From the NCBI GenBank assembly GCA_902363825.1, contig CABJBK010000005.1, positions 124,001 through 188,000 on the forward strand: a stretch of DNA of 64,000 nt, given 5' to 3'. The DNA is from Lachnospiraceae bacterium. Lineage in GTDB: Bacteria; Bacillota; Clostridia; Lachnospirales; Lachnospiraceae. A program made the translations under genes and the position numbers. The notes below the pieces were generated by a model. The model did not search any database and had not been told where the DNA came from. It saw only the letters and a program-made list of their open reading frames with translations. Below, piece after piece: positions 8,097 to 15,602 of the stretch (its first letter is position 1; each line of letters opens with the position of its first letter).

Positions 8097-9584
8097 ATGG
8101 ACAATTCAAATACGGGAACTTTTGATATCTATAAGGACATCAGCGCGAGGACAAACGGTGAGATCTACATAGGTGTTGTCGGCGGAGTGCGGAGCGGGAA
8201 GTCAACGTTTATCAAACGCTTTATGGAGCTTATGGTGCTGCCGTTCATGGAAGATGAGAACGAAAAAAAGCGGGCAGTCGATGAGATGCCGCAGTCGGCC
8301 CAGGGAACCACGATCATGACCACGGAGCCGAAATTTATTCCAAAAGAGGCGGCAACGATCAGCCTTTCAGAAGATACCGAAGTGAAAGTGCGCATGATCG
8401 ACTGCGTCGGCTATATGGTGGACGGAGCGAACGGACATATGGAAAACGGTGTGGAGCGGATGGTAAAAACGCCCTGGTTCGATACGGAGATCCCGTTCAC
8501 GCAGGCGGCAGAGATCGGCACACAGAAGGTGATAAGAGATCATGCGACGATCGGGATCGTGGTGACGGCGGACGGCTCTTTTTCTGACATTCCGCGTGAA
8601 AGCTATGTGGCGGCGGAGGAGCAGACCATCCGTGAATTGAAAAAGGCGGGGAAACCGTTTGTCATGCTCTTAAATTCCGAGCGCCCGTTCCGTGATGAAA
8701 CGGTAAAACTGGCAGAGGAACTGAGGGAAAAGCATCAGGTAAGCGTGTATCCGGTCAACTGCAGCCAGCTGCATAAGGAAGATGTAAACCGCATCCTTAC
8801 AGGTATTCTGTATGAATTTCCGGTGGTAAAGATGAATTTTTACATGCCGAAGTGGATCGAGATGCTGGACGCGGGAAACCGTATCCGGGAAAATGTGATC
8901 GCGAACGCGAGAAAAGTCTTAAATAATATTACCTATATGAAGGATGTGGTGGCATATGGGTTTGAACCGGATGGGGACTATCTGACAAAATTGAAGGCAG
9001 AGCAGCTGGAGCTTTCGGATGGCAGTGTGAATATCGCAATGGATGTCGGGGAGCAGTATTATTACGAAAATATGAGTGAGATGACCGGGATCGAAGTAAA
9101 GGGCGAGTATCAGCTGATCGCCATGGTAAAAGAGCTGGCGCAGATGAGGCGTGAGTACGAGAAAGTGGCAGATGCCATGCAGGCAGTCAAAATGCGGGGG
9201 TATGGCGTGGTGAACCCGGGACTCGCCGATATCCATATGGAAGAACCGGTGATTATCCATCATGGAAATAAGTTTGGCGTAAAGATCAAGGCAACTTCAC
9301 CGTCGATCCATATGATCCGGGCGAACATTGAGACGGAGATTGCACCGATCGTCGGGAGCGAAGATCAGGCAAATGATCTGATCAACTATATCAAGGAGGG
9401 GGAGAAGGCGGAAGAAGGTGTGTGGCAGACCAATGTGTTTGGAAAAACACTGGGCGAACTGATCGAGGACGGCATCAAGAGCAAGATCTCCATGATGGAT
9501 GATGAAAGCCAGATGAAACTGCAGGACACCATGCAAAAGATCGTAAATGACAGCAACGGCGGACTGGTGTGTATTATTATTTAA
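8097..9584 (+). CDS. spoIVA: stage IV sporulation protein A (spore-coat basement ATPase)
   Basis: A 495-residue protein closely matching SpoIVA (492 in B. subtilis). It begins MDNSNTGTFDIYKDIS and has the Walker A loop GGVRSGKST (residues 29-37), which hydrolyses ATP to polymerise the coat basement layer on the forespore surface. The TRAFAC-like domain occupies about the first 240 residues, and the C-terminus ends GLVCIII, the region that anchors to the forespore membrane. A longer frame from 8079 would begin inside the terminator hairpin; ATG 8097 is 8 nt from AGGAGG and matches family N-termini. It acts in the mother cell. Control by a sigma-E promoter nested in the hairpin is proposed here. 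Confidence 0.95.
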   Translation: MDNSNTGTFDIYKDISARTNGEIYIGVVGGVRSGKSTFIKRFMELMVLPFMEDENEKKRAVDEMPQSAQGTTIMTTEPKFIPKEAATISLSEDTEVKVRMIDCVGYMVDGANGHMENGVERMVKTPWFDTEIPFTQAAEIGTQKVIRDHATIGIVVTADGSFSDIPRESYVAAEEQTIRELKKAGKPFVMLLNSERPFRDETVKLAEELREKHQVSVYPVNCSQLHKEDVNRILTGILYEFPVVKMNFYMPKWIEMLDAGNRIRENVIANARKVLNNITYMKDVVAYGFEPDGDYLTKLKAEQLELSDGSVNIAMDVGEQYYYENMSEMTGIEVKGEYQLIAMVKELAQMRREYEKVADAMQAVKMRGYGVVNPGLADIHMEEPVIIHHGNKFGVKIKATSPSIHMIRANIETEIAPIVGSEDQANDLINYIKEGEKAEEGVWQTNVFGKTLGELIEDGIKSKISMMDDESQMKLQDTMQKIVNDSNGGLVCIII

Positions 9585-9651
9585 AAAAGGTTGACGTGGA
9601 AAGTCTGGTAAGGTAAGGTTAGTTGTGGGAAAAAAGTGAGGGATAAAAAAC

Positions 9652-11427
9652 ATGAAGAAACAAAAGAACTTAAAACAGCACATCGGACTGCTTCTTGCGG
9701 CAGGACTTCTTTTTGCAGGTACGACTGTATCTGCGGCAGAAAATGAACCGGAGCAGCCGAAGTGTATGACAACGGAACAGGTAGAGGAACTGAATCTTTG
9801 CAATACACTGGATGAGCAGGAACCGCTTACCGTAGAGGAGGCGACAAGGACCTATCAGGCGGGAAATACAGTGGTATCTTTTCTGGGGGACAGCATCACG
9901 ACCTATCAGGATTACACGGATTACAGCGAAGCCGGAAATTATTATAAGGATTCGATCATGTCAGTGGATGATACCTGGTGGATGCAGGTCTTAAAGGCGA
10001 ATGACTGGACACTCGGAGTTAATGAATCACTGGGAGGTTCCCGTGTCACCTGGGACGGAGTGACCGAGGATAATCTGCATCATATCGGAAAAAATTATTA
10101 TATGGCGTCAGATACCAGAATCGATAAGCTGGGAAAAAACGGAGTACCGGATAAAATATTTGTCTTTGGCGGAATGAACGACATTCTTTCCCAGGGGGCG
10201 GCAAATGTCGGGAATGTGCAGGAAACATACACTTACGGAAAGACAGATGATTTCGGAGATGCCTATTACACGATGATCACAAAAATTGAGAAGAAATATC
10301 CGGATGCGCAGATCATCTGTCTGATTCCATACCATACGATCTATTCGCTGAATTATCAGATCATTGCGCAGGATACAGAAAAAGTGGCTGCGATCATTAA
10401 AGATATCTGTGAGAAAAAAGATCTGGTGGCGCTTGATTTAAGGGAGCTGAATCTGGAAGGCCAGAATGACATGGAAACAACGGATTATGTGCATCCGAAT
10501 GAAAGAGGCATGAAAAAGATCGCTGATTTTACATTAGAGGGGATCAAGCCGCATTATGGTCTGGTGGAAAAGGACGGAAATTACTATTATTACGATGAAA
10601 ACGGCAAAATGGTCCGGGATAAACTGATCGACTATGATGGAAATACCTGGTATTTCCAGAAGGACGGAACAGCGGCGGTATCAAAGCGCGTGGATGATTC
10701 GAGCGGAGAATATAAGTTATATTTCGATGAAAACGGACATATGGTAAAGGATGCCATGCAAAAAGATCCGAATTCGGATCATGTCTGGTATTTTGATGGT
10801 GACGGGCATCAGGTTTTCGACCAGTATGTGAAGAAGGATAATGTTATCCGGTATTTTGACAAGGATGGCAATCAGTTTACCGGCGAGTGCTATACAGACA
10901 AAGATGGAAATCCGCACTACTTTAAGGAAGATGGAACCATGATTTACAATGACTGGTATTTTGATGGTGACTGGACCTACTATATGCAGGCGGATGGCAC
11001 ACCGATGAAAGACCGTCTGACCTATCATCCCGACGGAGAGCATATCATCTATCTGGACAAAAAAGGCCATGAGGTATTTAATAATTTTCAGTACTGTCCG
11101 AGCGTCGGATACACCTGCTATTTTGATTCCCAGGGATATCTGTATAAGGATCAGATCACATTTGTCGGAAACCGCGTGTATTACCTGAATGCAAACGGAA
11201 AGATGGAAGATTCCGGCTGGTTCCAGTTTGCAAATGGCAGGGATTACGGTTATGCGAACAGTAACGGAACACTGGTCACGACCGGATTTTCCTATGATCC
11301 GTACGGCAGAGTTGTGTTCTATCACTGGAACGGAATGGTGGCGAGAGGACTGATCTCTGACGGAGTTTATTACTATAATATGGATGCGGATGACGGACAT
11401 TACCTCGGGCAGTTTCCGGTGCGGTAA
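9652..11427 (+). CDS. secreted SGNH hydrolase with cell-wall-binding repeats
   Basis: A 591-residue exported protein. Residues 1-28 are a signal peptide ending VSA-AE. Residues about 70-295 form an SGNH/GDSL esterase domain: FLGDSIT (S81), the GGMND block (N176) and the catalytic pair D278/H281 in DYVHPNERG. From about 299 to the end there are many 20-residue aromatic repeats of the type YYYDENGKMVRDKLIDYDGN and WYFDGDGHQVFDQY, resembling the choline-/cell-wall-binding repeats of pneumococcal and clostridial surface proteins. It probably deacylates a carbohydrate or cell-wall polymer while attached non-covalently to the envelope; the substrate is unknown. It starts with GAGGG upstream and ends at a good terminator, so it is monocistronic. 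Confidence 0.85.
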   Translation: MKKQKNLKQHIGLLLAAGLLFAGTTVSAAENEPEQPKCMTTEQVEELNLCNTLDEQEPLTVEEATRTYQAGNTVVSFLGDSITTYQDYTDYSEAGNYYKDSIMSVDDTWWMQVLKANDWTLGVNESLGGSRVTWDGVTEDNLHHIGKNYYMASDTRIDKLGKNGVPDKIFVFGGMNDILSQGAANVGNVQETYTYGKTDDFGDAYYTMITKIEKKYPDAQIICLIPYHTIYSLNYQIIAQDTEKVAAIIKDICEKKDLVALDLRELNLEGQNDMETTDYVHPNERGMKKIADFTLEGIKPHYGLVEKDGNYYYYDENGKMVRDKLIDYDGNTWYFQKDGTAAVSKRVDDSSGEYKLYFDENGHMVKDAMQKDPNSDHVWYFDGDGHQVFDQYVKKDNVIRYFDKDGNQFTGECYTDKDGNPHYFKEDGTMIYNDWYFDGDWTYYMQADGTPMKDRLTYHPDGEHIIYLDKKGHEVFNNFQYCPSVGYTCYFDSQGYLYKDQITFVGNRVYYLNANGKMEDSGWFQFANGRDYGYANSNGTLVTTGFSYDPYGRVVFYHWNGMVARGLISDGVYYYNMDADDGHYLGQFPVR

Positions 11428-11445
11428 AAAATAGTTTGTAAGCGA

Positions 11446-11481
11446 AGCAGGTATTACGAATTCGTAGTGTCTGCTTTTTTT
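11446..11481 (+). terminator. intrinsic terminator of the SGNH hydrolase gene
   Basis: AGCAGGTATTACGA and TCGTAGTGTCTGCT form a 14-bp stem with three G-U pairs and a 2-base loop, followed by seven T. Confidence 0.85.
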
Positions 11482-11702
11482 GCAGCAATCAATAGTTTAT
11501 AATAATTTAATTTGTTCCCGGAATCAGCGTGTGCTAAGATAAATATATAAAAGCATATTTTCTATCCGGACAACAGTCCGTCTGTCCGCCATCCGGCGGT
11601 TCTAAACATTCTTGTTATTTCAGAAAATTCATGCTTTTTCCACAATCAAAAAGCAGGGGTTTTCAAAGAACTGCTCCTGCGGCAACAGGAGGAAAATAAA
11701 AT

Positions 11703-12319
11703 ATGGACAAAACAAAAGAAACAGGAAATCAGGTATACCGCAGTTACCAAGACCGGCTGTTCCGGGAGAAAAAGGAGCTGCGCAGCTGGAGCGGTGGTCG
11801 GAGGATCTATGGGAGACAGCTCGTAAAGATACCGACACCGCGCTTTTTCGTGTTCTATAACGGAAGGGATATGCAGCCGGAACGGCAGGTGTTAAAGCTG
11901 TCCGATGCGTTCATGAACCCGGAGGAAGATCCGCACTGGAGCTGAAGGTCGTGATGTTAAACATCAACCTCGGCAGGAATAAAGAGCTGATGGAACAGTG
12001 CCATACGCTGCTTGAGTACGCGCAGTTCGTTGACCGGCTCAGAACGTGTGAGAAGAGCATGGGACGGGAAGAAGCGGTGAAGCATACGGTGGATACCTGC
12101 ATCGGAGAAGGGAAGCTTGTCGGGGAAGAACAGCGGCTCTTCCGGCAGGTTTGTACAAAGCTGAAAAAAGGAAAAACGCAGGAGGTGATCGCGGAAGAAC
12201 TGGAAGAAAATCTTTCAACAATACGATCCATCTGCGAGGCGGCAGAAGAATTTGCACCGGAATATGACTGGAAAAAGGTCATGGAGAAAACAGGTGCATA
12301 TGTAGAGAAAAAATGTTAA
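11703..12319 (+). pseudogene. decayed PD-(D/E)XK nuclease-family transposase (Rpn-like)
   Basis: A broken member of the Rpn/PD-(D/E)XK transposase family that is plentiful in Lachnospiraceae. The 5' part (11703 on) reads VYRSYQDRLFREKKEL, then jumps to YGRQLVKIPTPRFFVFYNG and LKLSDAFMNPEEDP. Most of the catalytic core normally found between these blocks is absent, indicating an internal deletion. A one-base deletion near 11931-11935 then shifts the frame: the family continuation LELKVVMLNINLGRN is in the third frame and runs to 12319 (GKTQEVIAEELEENLSTIRS, APEYDWKKV). The stretch after CIGEGKL also looks shortened. A start codon with AGGAGG survives. I see no inverted repeats or target duplication. 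The family assignment rests on remembered motifs. Confidence 0.8.
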
Positions 12320-12387
12320 AATTAGAGATAGACGAATGCGCAGCCGGATGGCTGTGGAGAAAATAAAATGGCAGGAGAAAGCAAAAA

Positions 12388-13230
12388 ATGAATGAAGTAT
12401 ACGAAAAATTATTAAAATGTTATGAAAGTTATAAGGCAAAGATTGATTTTACACCGAAAGTGGCACTGATCCTTGGCTCTGGACTTGGAGATTATGCGGA
12501 TGATCACATCAAAGTGGAGGCAACCCTGGATTATCATGATATCGAAGGATTTCCGGTGTCAACCGTTCCGGGACATAAAGGCAGATTTATTTTCGGATAT
12601 GTGGATGATGTGCCGGTTGTCTGTATGCAGGGCAGAGTACATTATTATGAAGGTTACGATATGTCAGATGTCGTGCTGCCAACAAGACTGATGAAACTCA
12701 TGGGGGCAGAAGTACTGTTTTTGACCAATGCGGCAGGCGGGATCCGTCAGGGATTTCAGGCGGGAGATTTCATGCTGATTGAAGATCAGATCTCCTGTTT
12801 TGTGCCGTCACCGCTTCGCGGGGCCAATATTGAGGAGCTTGGCGTGCGCTTCCCGGACATGTCCCATATTTATGATGAAGATCTGCAGACGATCGTCCGG
12901 AAAACGGCACTGAACAATGATATCCCGTTAAAGGATGGTGTGTATTTACAGCTTTCCGGACCGCAGTATGAGTCACCGGCAGAGATCACGATGGCGCGTA
13001 CACTGGGCGCGGATGCGGTTGGAATGAGCACAGCATGTGAGGCGGTTGCGGCAAATCATATGGGAATGAAGATCGTTGGAATTTCCTGTATTTCCAATCT
13101 TGCCAGTGGAATTTCACCGACACCGCTCACACATGGAGAGATTCAGGAAACGGCGGATCGTGTGGCACCGATGTTTAAAAAGCTGGTGACAGAGTCGATC
13201 AAAAATATTAACAGGGAGGTTCTTTCCTGA
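12388..13230 (+). CDS. punA: purine nucleoside phosphorylase (trimeric, PNP I)
   Basis: A 280-residue trimeric-type purine nucleoside phosphorylase. It splits inosine, guanosine and deoxy forms with phosphate into base and (deoxy)ribose-1-phosphate. Motifs are in order: LILGSGLGDYAD (phosphate loop), VPGHKGRFIFG, GRVHYYEGY, LTNAAGGI and the base-site region GMSTACEAVAANHMGM. Length is typical. It is preceded by GGAGAAAG and sits upstream of an MtaD-type deaminase; deoB at 24711 would take up the pentose-1-phosphate product. Symbols pupG/deoD are also used for this enzyme. Confidence 0.93.
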   Translation: MNEVYEKLLKCYESYKAKIDFTPKVALILGSGLGDYADDHIKVEATLDYHDIEGFPVSTVPGHKGRFIFGYVDDVPVVCMQGRVHYYEGYDMSDVVLPTRLMKLMGAEVLFLTNAAGGIRQGFQAGDFMLIEDQISCFVPSPLRGANIEELGVRFPDMSHIYDEDLQTIVRKTALNNDIPLKDGVYLQLSGPQYESPAEITMARTLGADAVGMSTACEAVAANHMGMKIVGISCISNLASGISPTPLTHGEIQETADRVAPMFKKLVTESIKNINREVLS

Positions 13231-13290
13231 TCGAATACTGACGGAAAATAGCGGCGGCAATCGTGGAAAAACAGACAAGGGGGAATTTAC

Positions 13291-14589
13291 ATGAATATCC
13301 GTTTTTATAATGCAAAGATCGTGCAGCAGAAAGAGAATCATACCTTTGCGCTCACCGAGGGGGAACTGTGGGTAAAAGGGGATACGATCTGCTATATCGG
13401 CGATGGTACGGATGTGTCTGGTGTGTGCAGTGAAAACGAGCCGATCATCTGGAACCGCGAGATTGATGTGGCAGGGAATGTGCTGATGCCGGGATTTAAG
13501 GATGCGCATACGCATACCGCGATGACGTTTTTGCGTTCCTATGCGGATGATCTGCCATTGCAGGAGTGGTTAAATGAACAGGTATTCCCGAAGGAGGCAC
13601 AGCTTACGGCGGAAGACGTGTATGATCTGTCTGTGCTTGGAATCATGGAGTATCTGACCAGCGGCATCACGAGCAATTTTGATATGTACAATTTTCCACG
13701 CAGCGTCGCAAAAGCGTCTGCGGACTGTGGATTCCGTACGGTATTCACCAGTGGACTCAATGATTTTGTGAGCAGTGTGGAAGAGATGGAGGAAGATTAT
13801 CATGTGATCAATGAGCTTAGTCCGCTTACCAGTTTTGTTCCGGGCATCCACGCGGAGTACACGACTTCGAAAGAGCGCATGGAGGGTGTGGCGAAGCTTG
13901 CTTCCCGCCTGAAAGCACCGGTATGGCTGCATAATTCGGAGACGAAACGGGAAGTTTTAGAGTGCAAAGAGCGTTATGGCATGACACCGACCCAGATCAC
14001 AGAGAGTCTTGGTATGTATGCGTATGGGGGCGGCGGGTACCACTGCGTATGGTTTGAAGATGCAGATTATGAGATCTTTCGGAAACATCATATGACAGCG
14101 GTTACCAATCCTGCGTCAAACTTAAAGCTGGCAAGCGGTATCTGTCCGGTGAAGCGCTTCCTGGAAGAAGGGATCAATCTTGCCATCGGTACAGACGGAC
14201 CGGCAAGCAATAACTGTCTGGACATGTTCCGGGAAATGTTTCTTACGACAGCACTTGCAAAAGTGAGGGAACACGATGCATCCTGCATCAGCGCGGACGA
14301 AGTGCTTTATATGGCAACGGCCGGCGGTGCCAGAGCGATGCAGCTTTCATCCTGTGACAGACTTGCGGTTGGCAAAAAGGCAGATCTTATTATGATCGAT
14401 TTAAAGCAGCCCAATATGCAGCCGGAAAATAATTTTATAAAAAATATCGTGTATTCCGGCAGTAAGCAGAATGTGAAACTTACCATGGTAGCCGGAAAAA
14501 TTCTTTACGAAGATGGAAAATTTGAGATCGGCTTTGATCCGGAAGAAATTTATGAAAAAGCAAATCGGATCATCCGTCGTATGAAATGA
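13291..14589 (+). CDS. mtaD: amidohydrolase, MTA/SAH deaminase type
   Basis: A 432-residue metal-dependent amidohydrolase. The zinc site is visible: DAHTHTAM near residues 71-78, HNSETKRE, the GGGYHCVWF segment and TDGPASNN. The surrounding blocks (NPASNLKLASGICPV, LAIGTDGPASNNCLDMF) are those of 5'-methylthioadenosine/S-adenosylhomocysteine deaminases of the MtaD/SsnA group. These convert the adenine moiety to hypoxanthine, giving inosine-type products that a phosphorylase such as the PNP upstream can split. A guanine or other purine deaminase role is the main alternative. Its start has AAGGGGG upstream; the metallo-hydrolase follows after 7 nt. Confidence 0.8.
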   Translation: MNIRFYNAKIVQQKENHTFALTEGELWVKGDTICYIGDGTDVSGVCSENEPIIWNREIDVAGNVLMPGFKDAHTHTAMTFLRSYADDLPLQEWLNEQVFPKEAQLTAEDVYDLSVLGIMEYLTSGITSNFDMYNFPRSVAKASADCGFRTVFTSGLNDFVSSVEEMEEDYHVINELSPLTSFVPGIHAEYTTSKERMEGVAKLASRLKAPVWLHNSETKREVLECKERYGMTPTQITESLGMYAYGGGGYHCVWFEDADYEIFRKHHMTAVTNPASNLKLASGICPVKRFLEEGINLAIGTDGPASNNCLDMFREMFLTTALAKVREHDASCISADEVLYMATAGGARAMQLSSCDRLAVGKKADLIMIDLKQPNMQPENNFIKNIVYSGSKQNVKLTMVAGKILYEDGKFEIGFDPEEIYEKANRIIRRMK

Positions 14590-14596
14590 GGCTGAT

Positions 14597-15349
14597 ATGA
14601 AAATACTATTTATACAGCACAGCTGTTTTGTTGTGGAAATAGAAAACAAAGTACTGATCTTTGACTGGTTTGACAAAGCACGGATCACCGGGTATGCGTT
14701 TCAGGGAATTTTACCGGAATTTTCAAAAGAGAAGGAAATCTATCTGTTCGCAAGCCACAAGCATCAGGATCATTTTGATCTAAATGCATTGAAATGGGTG
14801 GAAAAATATCCGAAAATACAGTATATTCTTTCAAAGGATATCCGGCTGGGAGACAATTATCTGGCACGCAATGGAATTCCCAAAGAGGTCAAAGACCGCG
14901 TGACTTTTGTGCGCCCGCAGACGAAGTATGAGGTCGGGGGCATGGAGATCAAGACATTGCGCTCTACTGACGCCGGGGTTGCGTTTCTGGTGAAAACAGA
15001 TGGAGTGACCCTGTATCATGCCGGAGATTTGAATGACTGGAGCATGGAGGGCGCAGGCGATCTGATCAATGGAAAAATGAAACGTGATTACAGGCGTGCC
15101 ATCGCGGAACTGGATGGAATTCATATTGACGCGGCGTTTGTTGTGCTGGATCCGCGGCTTGAAACGCACAGCATGGACGGGTTTGATTACTTTATGCAGC
15201 ATGTGGACGCGGATCTGGTATTTCCGATGCACATGTGGCGGGATTATTCCCTGATCGGAGCCTATAAGAAAAAGTCAAAGAATCTGCGTTTCACGGAGCG
15301 TATCGTGGACATCACAGGTGAGAACCAGGAATTTGATTGCATTTGTTGA
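14597..15349 (+). CDS. metallo-beta-lactamase-fold hydrolase
   Basis: A 250-residue MBL-fold protein with the binuclear metal motif SHKHQDHFD (H54, H56, D58, H59) and a second metal-ligand block LYHAGDLNDWS. The C-terminal HMWRDYSLIG segment contains another probable ligand histidine. The exact substrate is unknown; many relatives hydrolyse phosphodiester or lactone bonds. It begins 7 nt after the deaminase gene, so it is part of the PNP-mtaD transcription unit and might act on a nucleoside or SAM-derived metabolite, which is inference from position only. Confidence 0.8.
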   Translation: MKILFIQHSCFVVEIENKVLIFDWFDKARITGYAFQGILPEFSKEKEIYLFASHKHQDHFDLNALKWVEKYPKIQYILSKDIRLGDNYLARNGIPKEVKDRVTFVRPQTKYEVGGMEIKTLRSTDAGVAFLVKTDGVTLYHAGDLNDWSMEGAGDLINGKMKRDYRRAIAELDGIHIDAAFVVLDPRLETHSMDGFDYFMQHVDADLVFPMHMWRDYSLIGAYKKKSKNLRFTERIVDITGENQEFDCIC

Positions 15350-15374
15350 AAAATTTCTGAAATTGGAATATAAT
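15346..15374 (+). promoter_or_regulatory. sigma-A promoter of the small membrane ORF-alaS unit
   Basis: TTGAAA (15346-15351) and TATAAT (15369-15374) with an ideal 17-bp spacer. Its -35 overlaps the stop of the metallo-hydrolase gene. Transcription would start near 15381, at the foot of the hairpin at 15384. Confidence 0.75.
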
Positions 15375-15383
15375 AGGTAGCAA

Positions 15384-15404
15384 AAGTCCGCACCGCGGAT
15401 TTTT
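15384..15404 (+). terminator. leader hairpin with T-run ahead of the alaS unit
   Basis: AAGTCCGC-ACC-GCGGATTT gives an 8-9 bp stem with a 3-base loop and T-rich 3' side. It can terminate the upstream operon, or attenuate the alaS transcript since it lies at about +4 to +24 of that promoter. No T-box is present. Confidence 0.55.
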
Positions 15405-15437
15405 CTATGGGCGAGAAGGAAAACAGGAGGTATTGAG

Positions 15438-15581
15438 GTGACGTTTTTCGGGTATTTTTTACAATACGTTATCATCATGATCATACTTGCGGCAGTGGGA
15501 ATTGCCGGAGTTTTTGCCGGAAAGAATCTGCGGGGATACAGGAATGCAAAGCAGATGCCTGACGGACAGGATGAGAAATAG
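15438..15581 (+). CDS. 47-residue single-pass membrane protein
   Basis: A short gene starting at GTG, with AGGAGG (15425-15430) 7 nt upstream. It encodes 47 residues: a hydrophobic helix (FLQYVIIMIILAAVGIAGVF) followed by a basic, polar tail (GKNLRGYRNAKQM). It ends 21 nt before the alaS start and shares its promoter. I do not recognise a function. The ribosome-binding site, membrane helix and tight position make it credible as a real gene. Confidence 0.7.
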   Translation: MTFFGYFLQYVIIMIILAAVGIAGVFAGKNLRGYRNAKQMPDGQDEK

Positions 15582-15602
15582 ATTTTTTGGAGGAAAGTTG
15601 TT

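Noticed and set aside
11612..11860. 82-residue + strand frame overlapping the decayed transposase
   Set aside because: It is an out-of-frame shadow; the family motifs are in the frames starting at 11703 and running to 12319.
15350..15602. T-box leader for alaS
   Set aside because: No stem I specifier loop or T-box sequence; the leader is under 60 nt before the small gene.
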